Source: a bacterium
GTDB lineage: Bacteria > DRYD01
Direction: 5' to 3'
Assembly: GCA_030549815.1 (NCBI GenBank)
Contig: JAUQQQ010000002.1
Span: 83,465 to 147,464 of the forward strand
Length of the DNA stretch: 64,000 nt
A program made the translations under genes and the position numbers. The notes beneath the pieces were generated by a model. The model was not told where the DNA came from, made no database searches, and was given only the letters and a program-made list of their open reading frames with translations. This document shows positions 18,261 to 27,711 of this stretch, one piece after another (the stretch's first letter is position 1; the number at the start of each line of letters is the position of its first letter).

Positions 18261-19142
18261 ATGAAAGTATTCATAAATGGAAAATTATATGATAAACAAG
18301 ATGCAAAAATATCAGTATGGGATCATGGGTTTTTATACGGTGATGGTGTATTCGAAGGAATAAGAGTATATAACAATGCTATTTTTAAATTAGACGAACA
18401 TTTAAAAAGACTGTATGATTCAGCAAAAGTTATAGAACTAAAAATCCCATATTCTTTTGAGGAATTAAAAAATCATTTGATTAATACGGTAAAGATTAAC
18501 CTTGAGGAAGAAAAGATTGAAAACGCATATATAAGGTTAGTTGTAAGTAGAGGAGAAGGAGATTTAGGATTAGATCCCCGAAAATGCAAAGAACCTTCTG
18601 TTATCATTATAGTTGACAAAATTCAACTTTACCCAAAAGAATTCTACGAAAAGGGCTTAAGGTTAATTATTTCTTCATATAGAAGACCTTCTGCTGATAT
18701 CCTTTCTCCTCGTATAAAATCACTAAACTATTTGAATAATATTTTAGCCAAAATAGAAGCAAACAATGCCAATGCACAGGAAGCTATAATGCTTAATCAA
18801 CAGGGGTATATCACAGAATGCACGGCAGATAATATTTTCATAGTTAAAGATGAAGTAGTAAAAACTCCGCCACCATTCGTTGGAATATTGGAAGGAATAA
18901 CACGACAAAGTGTTTTAGAAATGTGCAAAGAATTAGGAATAAAATCTGAAGAAGTAATCATAGATGTTAAGGATTTACTTACGGCTGATGAAGTATTCAT
19001 AACAGGCACTGGAGCAGAAATCGTACCCATAAGACAAATAAACAACTTAGAATTCCACATTGGAAAAATAACAAAAAAACTAATAGAATATTTTCCTAAA
19101 TTTGTTCAAAAACACTCAACTAAAGTCTTCGTTAATGTATAA
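18261..19142 (+). CDS. ilvE: Branched-chain (class IV) aminotransferase
   Basis: A fold-type IV PLP enzyme of 293 residues. Markers are VWDHGFLYGDGVFEGIRVY near 20-38, the PLP lysine in RIKSLNYLNNILAK near 152-165, EAIMLNQQGYITECTADNIF near 175-194, and the C-terminal EVFITGTGAEIVPI. It resembles the archaeal-type IlvE that makes the last step of Leu, Ile and Val. D-alanine aminotransferase is a close alternative but less likely from the N-terminal motif. An AAAGGAG site precedes the ATG. Confidence 0.88.
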   Translation: MKVFINGKLYDKQDAKISVWDHGFLYGDGVFEGIRVYNNAIFKLDEHLKRLYDSAKVIELKIPYSFEELKNHLINTVKINLEEEKIENAYIRLVVSRGEGDLGLDPRKCKEPSVIIIVDKIQLYPKEFYEKGLRLIISSYRRPSADILSPRIKSLNYLNNILAKIEANNANAQEAIMLNQQGYITECTADNIFIVKDEVVKTPPPFVGILEGITRQSVLEMCKELGIKSEEVIIDVKDLLTADEVFITGTGAEIVPIRQINNLEFHIGKITKKLIEYFPKFVQKHSTKVFVNV

Positions 19143-19230
19143 AAAAATATTTTCATTATAAAATGAGAAGGAACTTAAATAAAAAAATAGAAAAAATAGG
19201 TAGAAATTATAATAAAAAAGGGAATAAATT

Positions 19231-19599
19231 ATGAATACAAGATTGGGATTGCAAGATAATGTATTAGCTACAATAGGGTATATTATTCCCCTTATTGCTA
19301 TAATTGCTTTCTTTACGGAACAAGAAAATAACTTTGTTCGTTTTCATTCTTTGCAATCAATATTCCTTTCATTAATAGTAACATTATTATTTTCATTATT
19401 CTCAGGTGTTTTCTGTTTTTTATCATTTATTCCCAATGTAGGAAGTATGCTAAGTTGTATCTGTTCTATTTTTCTTATTCCCATAGCACTGGGAATATTG
19501 GGTATAGTAATTTTTTTAGCAGTAAAAGCATACAACAGAGAACATTACAAATTACCATTTATAGGAGACCAAGTTGAGAGAATTATATATAGATATTGA
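19231..19599 (+). CDS. DUF4870/Tic20-like small membrane protein
   Basis: A 122-residue protein with three or four hydrophobic segments. It opens with NVLATIGYIIPLIAIIAFF, then NNFVRFHSLQSIFLSL, the hallmark RFHS/QS pattern of this family, and ends with AYNREHYKLPFIGDQVERII. The family's function is unknown. It lies between ilvE and the secretin gene, with a 10-13 nt gap to the latter, and could be co-transcribed with it. Confidence 0.75.
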   Translation: MNTRLGLQDNVLATIGYIIPLIAIIAFFTEQENNFVRFHSLQSIFLSLIVTLLFSLFSGVFCFLSFIPNVGSMLSCICSIFLIPIALGILGIVIFLAVKAYNREHYKLPFIGDQVERIIYRY

Positions 19600-19612
19600 T
19601 GAATAAATATTG

Positions 19613-21193
19613 ATGAAAAAAAACAGTAAGGTAACAATTTTTGCAATTATTGTAATGTTTATATTACTATCTTTTTATTCATTATCTTTTTCCGCAACTA
19701 ATAATAATTTAAATGAAACAACAGTTTTGGATGAAATCAGAAGTGATAAATTAGAACAAAAATTTGAAGGAAATTTCAAAGAAGTTAGTGTAAAAAATCT
19801 TTTATTTTTTATTACCTCACAATTACCTTACAACTTTATAATCGATGTAGATGAAGGAAAAAAAATATCGATTAGTTTCAAAAATACAACAATAAAAGAA
19901 GCAATAAAGTCAGTAGCTAAATTTGCTAATTTAGAAATCATTAAAATAAATAAAAATACTATCCTTATTGTTCCAAAAGAAAAATCAGATCAATACAAAA
20001 ATAAACAAAAAATATCTATTAAATTAATCTATACTCCCGCCGACTATGTTAGAAACATTATTTATAACAATTTCAAGGATAGTGAAATAATAGTAGATAA
20101 TTTTTCTAATTCCTTGGTAATAGATGCACCTGTAGATAAGATATCTTCTATTGCGGAATTGATCAAGTTTTTTGATAAACCAGAATCCGAAGTCAAAACC
20201 AAAGTTTTTAAATTAAACAATGCTAAAGCAAAGGATATACTACCAATAATTACTAACTCTATATATATTTTCCAAAATCCTGTTATAAAAGAACAAATTA
20301 AAATAGATGCTGATGAAAGAACCAACAGTATAGTTGTAAGTGCCCCTAAATTCGTTATTGATAATGTAGAAAACTTACTTGCTGATATAGTTGATAAAAA
20401 ACTTCCTCAGGTAATGATAGATGTCCAAGTTGTTGAAATTAATAAAGATAAAATGAAAGATTTAGGGATATATCCTGGAGAAGATTCTAACATAACTACA
20501 TTGGTAGAAAGAACCCCAACTATTACAGGGCAAGAAGGCTCTACGAATCCTTTAAATACTCAGCAAACAGTAACATTTGTTGAGTCAAATAAAATTTCCT
20601 TTCCTTTTAGAACGGGTATAAATTTGAGGGTTTTAATGCTTGAAAAACAGGGATTAGCAAGAGTATTAGCAAACCCCAAATTAATGACATCAGACGGAAA
20701 AACAGCAAAAGTATTTTTAGGTGATAGAGTCCCCTATATTATCCCACAAATAGTTCCTTTTGGCAATACCTCTGCATTCCAGCAAAGCATCCAATTTGTT
20801 GATGTGGGTTTAACCTTAGAATTCCAACCATTGGTAACAAAAGATGGATATATAAATTTGAAAATTAATCCTAAAGTTAGTTATTTAGTGAGAACAGATC
20901 CAGCTCCATGGACAGCATCAAGAGAAGTATCAACTGATCTAACCGTTAAATCTGAAGATACCATAGTTATAGCAGGTTTAATAAAGGAAGAGGAAAGAAA
21001 AACTAATTATAAAATTCCATTAATAGGAGACATTCCTATAGTAGGGACGCTTTTTAAAGCTGATAAAAAATCTAAAACAAATACCGAGGTTATTTTCATT
21101 ATTAAACCTAAAATAATAAACTTAGAAGACGATACTATTTCAAATCAGAATCTAAATCAAAAATTAGAACAGAACAAGAACATAAATCAATAA
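19613..21193 (+). CDS. Secretin (GspD/PilQ family)
   Basis: An outer-membrane channel subunit of type II secretion or type IV pili. A signal peptide (about 1-28) is followed by an STN/N0-like domain (about 40-110) and two NolW-type ring domains (about 128-190 and 195-262). The secretin core follows, with VDVGLTLEFQP, VSTDLTVKSEDTIVIAGLI and the C-terminal IPLIGDIPIVGTLFKADK. It is short at about 526 residues and lacks a long tail. ATG 19613 is chosen; a TTG lies one codon before. No pilus or Gsp partners are nearby, so the system is not determined. Confidence 0.9.
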   Translation: MKKNSKVTIFAIIVMFILLSFYSLSFSATNNNLNETTVLDEIRSDKLEQKFEGNFKEVSVKNLLFFITSQLPYNFIIDVDEGKKISISFKNTTIKEAIKSVAKFANLEIIKINKNTILIVPKEKSDQYKNKQKISIKLIYTPADYVRNIIYNNFKDSEIIVDNFSNSLVIDAPVDKISSIAELIKFFDKPESEVKTKVFKLNNAKAKDILPIITNSIYIFQNPVIKEQIKIDADERTNSIVVSAPKFVIDNVENLLADIVDKKLPQVMIDVQVVEINKDKMKDLGIYPGEDSNITTLVERTPTITGQEGSTNPLNTQQTVTFVESNKISFPFRTGINLRVLMLEKQGLARVLANPKLMTSDGKTAKVFLGDRVPYIIPQIVPFGNTSAFQQSIQFVDVGLTLEFQPLVTKDGYINLKINPKVSYLVRTDPAPWTASREVSTDLTVKSEDTIVIAGLIKEEERKTNYKIPLIGDIPIVGTLFKADKKSKTNTEVIFIIKPKIINLEDDTISNQNLNQKLEQNKNINQ

Positions 21194-21220
21194 CAAAATT
21201 CAAAATAAATATACAAATTC

Positions 21221-22126
21221 ATGTCCAATTTTGCAATTAGTGTAGAAATTATATCGAATATAGAGGAAAAAAGAAGGGAACTAATAAAATCACTTGCAAA
21301 ATCCTTCATTATAATATTTTTTACGGCAATAATTTGTACAGTTATTATTATAGGATTATTCTTTTTAAGAGTTTTTACAGAAAATGTATCAGGATTAAGC
21401 TGGAATAATGACGTTAATGATTTGTTAATATTTTCCTCAATCACTTTTATTTTATCATTCATTCTTTTATATTTTTTGCTATTTAGAACAACAAAAAAAG
21501 ATATCTACCGAGAGTATAATATATTTGTAAAGAAATATCTTGGACAATTAGTAAAACTAATAACATTAGAGGACATTCGGAGAATTTTAGGAAATAGTTC
21601 GATAAAATCATTCGAATATAGTGGCTTAGAAGAAGAAATAGACAAAATAATAAGAAAGGAATTTGCAGAAAGTTCCAATAATAATTACTCATTTATATAT
21701 TACTCTGATATCATAAAAATAATTAAAGATAATACGGACACAATTATCTATGTTGTTGCTTTTTCAAAAGCAAATCATTATAGAATCTACAAAAGAAGAC
21801 TTTTTACACACGAAGAGATAAGATTTGTAAAAACAAATGATTATTTAGCACTAATTACAGAAAATGGTAAAGTTCCAAAAGATTTCTATCAAAGAATATT
21901 CAATCAAGGTATAAAGACACAAATATTAAAAAAAGAAAGAGATAAATATACGATTATCTACAAGAAACTAAATCCCCATCCAAAAGAAGGATATGAAAAC
22001 GACTGTGAAACTCATTGGATTTACTTTTCACTATGGAAACAATTTTCATTGGACTATGTAAAAGAAACCCTTTTCAAAAATCTAAGTGAAATAAAAGAAT
22101 TAATAAAAACTGTCTGTATAGAATGA
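21221..22126 (+). CDS. Unknown protein with two membrane segments
   Basis: I do not recognise this protein of 301 residues. Two hydrophobic segments (about 25-50 and 67-90) are followed by a cytoplasmic domain of about 210 residues. It contains YSFIYYSDIIKIIKDN, HYRIYKRRLFTHEEIRFVK and THWIYFSLWKQFSLDYVKET. No catalytic motif is evident. It lies 27 nt after the secretin and may be co-transcribed. Its base composition matches the neighbours. Confidence 0.6.
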   Translation: MSNFAISVEIISNIEEKRRELIKSLAKSFIIIFFTAIICTVIIIGLFFLRVFTENVSGLSWNNDVNDLLIFSSITFILSFILLYFLLFRTTKKDIYREYNIFVKKYLGQLVKLITLEDIRRILGNSSIKSFEYSGLEEEIDKIIRKEFAESSNNNYSFIYYSDIIKIIKDNTDTIIYVVAFSKANHYRIYKRRLFTHEEIRFVKTNDYLALITENGKVPKDFYQRIFNQGIKTQILKKERDKYTIIYKKLNPHPKEGYENDCETHWIYFSLWKQFSLDYVKETLFKNLSEIKELIKTVCIE

Positions 22127-22514
22127 TTAGTATAATGAATAATTGCTAAATAAAATGCAGGATTATCAAAATAATTTTTGAAAAAATTATTAAAACATTT
22201 ATGAAATTCATTAATGCAAATACCATTTTCAGTAATGAAAAAATTATATTCTCCCTTTTCTAAATATCCACAATTATATGAATTTTTGTTTATACTATGT
22301 ATAAATAATCTTTTAATGGAATTTTCATTTCTATAGGTTCTCTATGAAAAACTTCTACTTCTTTATTTTTACTTTTTTATTTGTTACAAAAAACTTTATA
22401 TGCTCAATATAAATTTCATCTTCCAGTAAAAATATGTCTTTATATACATTAAATCAGAAGTATCTAAAGTATATCATTGCAATTTTAAATTCTACTTTTA
22501 TCTCAAAATATTAA
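22127..22514. other. Gene-free AT-rich gap with a possible coding remnant
   Basis: No gene with a start codon is seen. On the minus strand the frame 22341 to 22057 is open for about 95 codons without ATG, GTG or TTG near its beginning. It reads plausibly protein-like (for example YNCGYLEKGEYNFFITENG). It overlaps the end of the upstream gene. It may be an eroded gene or chance. Confidence 0.3.
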
Positions 22515-22745
22515 TTTGTCTTCATAAATAATACAGTAAGTATACAAATCAACGATATTCGTCAACTCCCCATAATTATTCCTACCCAATCACAACTCCA
22601 ACAATTTGAAGATATTTTCAATCGTGCGTATGAGATACAGAAAAATAAATTTGAAGGAAAAATAAGTGAAGAAGCAGAGGGAAAATTGCAAGAAGTGCAA
22701 GAAATATTAGATAGATTAGTTGAACAAATGTATATGGGAGATTAA
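22515..22745 (+). pseudogene. C-terminal fragment of an adenine-specific DNA methyltransferase
   Basis: The frame opens after a TAA at 22512-22514 and runs to TAA 22743-22745. From about 22551 it reads NDIRQLPIIIPTQSQLQQFE, then RAYEIQKNKFEGKISEEAEG, then EILDRLVEQMYMGD. This is the typical end of an Eco57I/type IIG or BREX-type N6-adenine methyltransferase specificity region: a short beta segment with LPIxIP, a helical pair, then a terminal LVxxLY. About 70 residues remain of a protein that would have 500-1000. No start codon or catalytic NPPY motif is present. The stop is 3 nt before the OLD-like gene, so the two probably formed a restriction operon once. Confidence 0.6.
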
Positions 22746-22748
22746 ATT

Positions 22749-24006
22749 ATGCCAAGATTGAAATCTATAACTATTGAAAATTATAGGTCAATTGAAAGTC
22801 CTATAACTATCAATTTCCCAGAAAATAAACCTGTTATAATTATAGGAGAAAATAATAGTGGAAAAACAAACATCTTGAGAGCTATCGATATACTATTTGG
22901 TGAATCACACCCTGCGTATAAAGATTTTGATGATCATGATTACTTCGGTAGGAACTCTAATGAAAAAACCAAAATTAGAATAGAAGCAGAAGTAGAAGGT
23001 TTTAATAGCTTTAAAAATAAAGAATATAAAACTTTTATTTTGGAAAAATCAAAAAATGAACCTAATAAATACAAGGTATTAGATGAAAAAGATAAAGAAA
23101 TTAAAGGATATATTTCAAATGAAGAAAGAGAAAAACTAATTTCTATTTTTATTTCTAGTGATAGAAACTTAAATTATCAATTGAGTTATTCTTCAAAACA
23201 TACTTTGTTATCAAAAGTAATGAAATCGTTTCATAACAAACTTACAAGCGATAAAAAAAGGGTAGAAAAATTAAAGGGTACATACCAAAAAACACTTGAA
23301 ATTTTTGACGAAGTCCAAGAATTCAAAGAATTCAAAGATAAAATGTCTTCTATAACAGGAAATTTTATACAGAATATGACTCACGCATTGGAGTTAGATT
23401 TTTCAGCATATGACCCCAGTAATTATTTCAAAAATTTGCAAGTATTACCAAAAGATGAAAATAACATTTTAAATTTTGATGAGTTAGGTACAGGTCAAGA
23501 GCAAATTTTGGCTTTATCATTTGCGTATGCCTATGCAAAATGCTTTAAAAATACAAGCAGTTTAATCTTGTTAATTGATGAACCAGAAGCACATTTACAT
23601 CCATTAGCTCAAAAATGGTTAGCTAAAACATTATTTGAAATAGCCCAACAGGGATTGCAAATTGTTATCTCAACTCACAGTCCCTACTTTATAGATTTAA
23701 ACTACCTTGAAGGTATGTATATTGTAAGGAAAGTAGAAGGAAAAACTGAAATCATTAATAAAACCCAAAAAGATCTGGCAGAAAAATGTAAAAATACCGG
23801 TGTGAGTAATACAGATGAAGAAAAAGTTATACCATTTTACTCTAAGAGTGCAACTTCAAACATATTAAAAGGTTTATTCGCAAATAAAATTGTTTTAGTC
23901 GAAGGTTTAACAGAGGAAATTTCACTACCAATTTATCTCGAAGCAGTAGGTTTGGACATATTAGAAAGATGATGATCAAAAAGATGGTAAGGATGTATAT
24001 ATCCCC
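22749..24006 (+). pseudogene. OLD-family ATP-dependent nuclease, truncated in the TOPRIM domain
   Basis: The N-terminal ATPase is intact. It has ITIENYRSIESP, Walker A GENNSGKTNI near residue 36, an ABC-like signature LGTGQEQILALSFAYA, Walker B LILLIDEPEAHLHP, and the H-loop VISTHSPYFI. The TOPRIM domain begins with KIVLVEGLTEEISLPIYLEA (its first glutamate is present), but the frame stops at TGA 23970-23972 after residue 407. A second frame then reads DDDQKDGKDVYIP, like the metal-binding DxD part of TOPRIM about 35 residues later. This indicates an internal deletion with frameshift. The full family length is 550-650. Nuclease activity is probably lost; ATPase could remain. Confidence 0.7.
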
Positions 24007-24034
24007 TTCTTTCCTCCCTTTTCTACTTCCTTCT

Positions 24035-24553
24035 CTATTCTATTTTTATTACATATACATCATAGTTTAAAATATTTACATCATAGTTAGAAATACTACG
24101 ACTACTTCCCGTAACATAAATTTTTCCACTTCCATCTATCGCTATTGAATCACCAGAATCATCCCCACCACCAGCAATGTTGTTTAGAATAACTTTTCCT
24201 CCACTTCCAAAACTACTATCCATACTCCCATCACTATTTAACCTTATTACATATGCATCATAGTTAGAAGCCTTACCACTGCATCCCGTAACATAAATTT
24301 TTCCACTTCCATCTATCACTATTGAATAACCAAAATCACTAACACCACCAGCAATGTCTTTTAGAATAACAGCACTGTCGTTATCACCATCTCCATCTAT
24401 ATCTCTTCCCAATGAACTTCCAAATGTGTTTGATACTTTTCCTACAACACTCCCACTACTACTCTCACCATTAACTCTTCCACCACTACCTAATATCATT
24501 AATATCATCACTACTACTATTACTAATAATAAAATCAATATATTTTTTCTCAT
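24035..24553 (-). CDS. Secreted delta-60 repeat protein
   Basis: A signal peptide or anchor (residues about 4-24) precedes two and a half delta-60/SBBP-type propeller repeats, each reading DSIAIDGSGKIYVTG, then YDAYVIRLNSDGSMDSSFG. These repeats form beta-propellers in secreted or surface proteins. The protein is short at about 172 residues: half a propeller, perhaps oligomeric or truncated. ATG 24553 follows a GGGGG site; a GTG three codons upstream is less likely. It lies in the accessory pocket between two broken genes. Confidence 0.6.
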   Translation of the reverse strand: MRKNILILLLVIVVVMILMILGSGGRVNGESSSGSVVGKVSNTFGSSLGRDIDGDGDNDSAVILKDIAGGVSDFGYSIVIDGSGKIYVTGCSGKASNYDAYVIRLNSDGSMDSSFGSGGKVILNNIAGGGDDSGDSIAIDGSGKIYVTGSSRSISNYDVNILNYDVYVIKIE

Positions 24554-24663
24554 TTTTACCACCCCCTTTTTCTCTTACTTTTTTATTTTCTACTTTTTTT
24601 TTATTTTTACCTGCATATTTTTCAAAATTTCTGGTTTGAATTCTATTTGGCTTACATAAACCT

Positions 24664-25802
24664 CTACTTATATCTTTCTATGTCTATTTTTTTCACTTTC
24701 CTTTCTTTACTATCCATTACTATTCCTACCAAATATATTTCTTCTCTATCCTCATACTTCTCATAATATCTCTTCTCTTTTATTTGTTCTATTGCTCCTT
24801 CTTTATCCACCTTTAACTCTATTATATAGACCTTACCTTTACTTATCACTGTTAAATCTATTCTTCCTATGCTTGTCACATCCTCTGCTATTACTTCTAA
24901 CCCGCTTGACACCAACAACACATAAAACAATGCACAATAAAAACTCTCATACCTACCCACATCTCTATACCACATATATGGTATTCCTGCCAAAAATTCA
25001 TTCAATACTTCCTCTATATCCTCTATTCTATTCTCCCCTATCCTTCTCCTTATTTATCTTACCCATCTATATGTATTTGGATTTATTCTACTTCCTATAT
25101 ACAAATTCAACGATCTTCTCACTTCTTTATTCGGATATGACAATACTAATTCTCTCTCTCCATCTTCTTTTTCTTCTTCTCTTTTTACTGTCAAATATCC
25201 AGTCTGATACAATAACGCCTCCACTAACATATTATCTACATCAAACCAATTTAATAAATCCGGTGATATTAATATTTCCTTCAGATTAGGTATATAATAA
25301 CCTGTCTTTCCCATCACTTTTACTAAAAATTCTGGGGAGGGGGCCCCTTCCCCTGTTATTCCACTCTTCTCTATATTATCCAATATTGGCTTATCATATT
25401 CATCTATTAACAACATTACTTTCTTTCCACTCTTTTCGTTTATCTTATAAATTAATTCTGACAGCATTGAATAATATAGCTCTTCCTCTATTTCTACTTC
25501 ATAATTTTTACTCCAAAATTTTATTATCGATTTAATATACCTCTTCATTTCTTCTTTGTTTTCTACCTTTCCTCCATCAAACGAAAACCTTACCACTGGA
25601 TATTTTTCTTCCCAATTCCAATTGTTTTCCAAATACAAGCCTTCAAACAATTTTTTTCTCCTCGCAAATGCACAGCGCAATGTATCAACAAACAAGCTTT
25701 TTCCTGCGGAACGCCTAATAAACGTCGAGGACGAGATAAAAAATAATATTCTTCTTCTACTAATTTTTTTACAAAGTGTGTTTTTGGGTAGGGGTCCCAC
25801 AA
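24664..25802 (-). pseudogene. AAA-ATPase-like / PD-(D/E)XK nuclease-like protein, broken
   Basis: Intact members of this family (PF09820 plus PF08011) have about 520 residues. Four lesions are visible. First, the N-terminus is replaced by WDPYP from a GC-rich repeat. Second, EEEYYFLSRPRR and GKSLFVDTL are in different frames because about 17 bases, including GGCGTTCCGC, interrupt the Walker A at about 25703-25719. Third, after DEYDKPILDNIEK the protein jumps to EFLVKVMGKTGYYIP, about 170 residues too early, with a GC palindrome at the junction. Fourth, a single in-frame TAA (about 25054-25056) separates this from the nuclease part (DLTVISKGKVYIIELKVDKEG). The nuclease motif itself looks intact. 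Confidence 0.75.
25334..25353. repeat. GC palindrome at the deletion junction of the AAA/PD-(D/E)XK pseudogene
   Basis: GGGGAGGGGGCCCCTTCCCC is a near-perfect 20-nt palindrome in a region that is otherwise strongly AT. It encodes GEGAPSP in the surviving frame, exactly where the conserved middle of the protein is missing. Confidence 0.65.
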
Positions 25803-25900
25803 TTTTCAACATAATAGTATCCCCCTGTCCTTATCTTTGCAAAAGGGGACCCCTGCCCCACAAAATTACTTATTCCTACAAACGGGACCCCCACCCCATG
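25786..25900. repeat. Cluster of three family B GC-rich elements
   Basis: GGGTAGGGGTCCCAC lies at 25786-25800. GGGGACCCCTGCCCCA lies at 25845-25860 and GGGACCCCCACCCCATG at 25884-25900, both in the opposite orientation to the first. A shorter CCCCCTGTCC lies at 25821-25830. The core GGGGTCCCC is palindromic. They fill part of the gene-free stretch 25803-26142. The remainder, up to the ndk ribosome binding site, is pyrimidine-rich and shows no gene. Confidence 0.65.
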
Positions 25901-26142
25901 GCAATTTCTTCATTATCCGCACCTCTTTTTTATTATTAAATAGACAACAAACAAGTTTCCTATTTTTTTATTACATATGTATATTTCCTCTACCTACCTC
26001 CTTAACCGCTTTTTATTTTCTTTTTCATCTATATTTCGATCTATTAGGTATTTTCTTGACTAACCAAAATTTTATTCACAAGGAAAATAAGAAAGAAAGT
26101 AAAAAATTATAATTATAACAAAGTAGAAAGGAGAAAATAAAT

Positions 26143-26586
26143 ATGGAAAGAACACTAATAATCTTAAAACCAGATACAATTCAGAGAAAATTAATAGGTA
26201 GAATAATACAAAGGTTTGAAGACAAAGGATTTAAAATAGTAGGAATGAAAATGATTTGGATAGATAAAGAATTAGCTACCAAACATTATGAAGCACATGT
26301 AAATAAACCATTTTTCTCTTCATTGGTTAATTTCATAACCTCTTTGCCAGTGGTAGTAATGGTTTTAGAGGGGCCAGAAGTTGTTGATCAAGTTAGAAAA
26401 ATGGTAGGAAACACGGATTGTAAAAAAGCAGATGTTGGAACAATTAGATTCGATTTTGGTTTATCAATCCAGAATAACCTAATCCATGCAAGTGAATCAA
26501 AAGAAGATGCCCAAAGAGAAATAAACATTTTCTTTAAACCAGGTGAACTATTTTCCTATGATGATAGCAGAAGATTAACAGAATGA
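26143..26586 (+). CDS. ndk: Nucleoside-diphosphate kinase
   Basis: It transfers the gamma phosphate of ATP to NDPs. MERTLIILKPD at the N-terminus, HYEAHVNKPFF, the GNTDCKKADVGTIRFDFG block and NLIHASES are present, the last with the phosphorylated histidine. Length 147 is normal. An AGAAAGGAGA site lies before the ATG, and the gene opens an operon running to secF. Confidence 0.96.
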   Translation: MERTLIILKPDTIQRKLIGRIIQRFEDKGFKIVGMKMIWIDKELATKHYEAHVNKPFFSSLVNFITSLPVVVMVLEGPEVVDQVRKMVGNTDCKKADVGTIRFDFGLSIQNNLIHASESKEDAQREINIFFKPGELFSYDDSRRLTE

Positions 26587-26599
26587 ATTTCATAATTTT

Positions 26600-27694
26600 G
26601 TGATAACACATAATTTTGGAATAATAAAATATCAAACTGAAGATTTTATTGTAAAAGAAAAAGTAAATTTTAAATCCCTAAAGGGTCCCAATTATTCAGT
26701 TTTTTTATTAAGAAAAAATAATTGTTCAGTTTTTAATGCATTAATGAGATCATCAAAAATTCTCAAAATACCAATAGCAAGTTTTAATTTTTTTGGAGAA
26801 AAAGATAAATATGCACAAACAGCTCAAATAGTCTTTACCCCAAAACTTAATTTTATCCAAGATATCAAAACAAATGATTTTCAATTAATCTATTTATTCG
26901 ATTTGCAAACAATAGATTCTTCATTTATGTTAGGAAATAAATTTAGGATAACAGTAAGAAAAATAAAAGATCAACAAACTATTGAAGAAAGAGTAAAAAA
27001 AATACAAAACAAGGAAATTCTAATACCGAATTACTATGATATACAAAGATTTGGAAAAAGACTTATTAACCATATCATAGGATATCATTTATTGAATTCA
27101 AGGTATTTTGAAGCTACTTACCTTTTTTTATGTGCATTTAGTAAAAATGAAAACCATAAAGTAAAAAAAATAAGGAGAAATTTGAAAAACCTATTTACAG
27201 GAGAAATCTTTAATATCAACGAAGCTGTAAAATTAAAACTTCCTCAATACATGGATGTGGAAAAAATTTTTTTAAAAATTTTATCAAAAAAGATGAACTA
27301 CAAGAAGGCATGGAAGGATTTCCCTAATAAATTCACATCCCTTTTTAAAGAAGCTTACCGATCCTTCAAGTTTAATCAATTTCTAATTGAAGAAATAAAA
27401 AAACAAACTCAAAACTACATTACTAAAAGGTATGAATTTACAATAGAAGAGGAATTTGATTATTTTACAAAAGATTTTCCCAAATACATAGAATTGGTAT
27501 ATCCATTAGAAAAGTTTGAAAAAATGGAAATTAATCAAAAAAAAGGAACCAGGGATTTATTTATAAGTCCAATAATATATAATTTCCACTTTGAAAAAGA
27601 TGAAATATTTGAAGGTTATAGTAAAATGGTTATAGAATTCTTTTTAGGAAGAGGAAGTTTTGCTACCAATGTATTGAACTTTCTGTTAGGATAA
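26600..27694 (+). CDS. truD: tRNA pseudouridine-13 synthase TruD
   Basis: It makes pseudouridine 13 in tRNA. The N-terminal QTEDFIVKEK and the catalytic block FGEKDKYAQTAQ (the aspartate near residue 69) are clear. So is YDIQRFGKR, which starts the TRUD insertion domain. The protein is longer than proteobacterial TruD and divergent in its C-terminal half. The GTG at 26600, 13 nt after the ndk stop, is the only reasonable start: no ATG lies in frame before ITHNFGI. Confidence 0.88.
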   Translation: MITHNFGIIKYQTEDFIVKEKVNFKSLKGPNYSVFLLRKNNCSVFNALMRSSKILKIPIASFNFFGEKDKYAQTAQIVFTPKLNFIQDIKTNDFQLIYLFDLQTIDSSFMLGNKFRITVRKIKDQQTIEERVKKIQNKEILIPNYYDIQRFGKRLINHIIGYHLLNSRYFEATYLFLCAFSKNENHKVKKIRRNLKNLFTGEIFNINEAVKLKLPQYMDVEKIFLKILSKKMNYKKAWKDFPNKFTSLFKEAYRSFKFNQFLIEEIKKQTQNYITKRYEFTIEEEFDYFTKDFPKYIELVYPLEKFEKMEINQKKGTRDLFISPIIYNFHFEKDEIFEGYSKMVIEFFLGRGSFATNVLNFLLG

Positions 27695-27711
27695 AATGAA
27701 AGGGAGGTAAA

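Noticed and set aside
24792-25289. 165-codon plus-strand ORF over the PD-(D/E)XK region
   Set aside because: Leucine-, proline- and threonine-rich frame opposite a recognisable though broken nuclease gene.
25786-26142. Insertion sequence
   Set aside because: No transposase frame or matching terminal repeats; only short GC palindromes are present.
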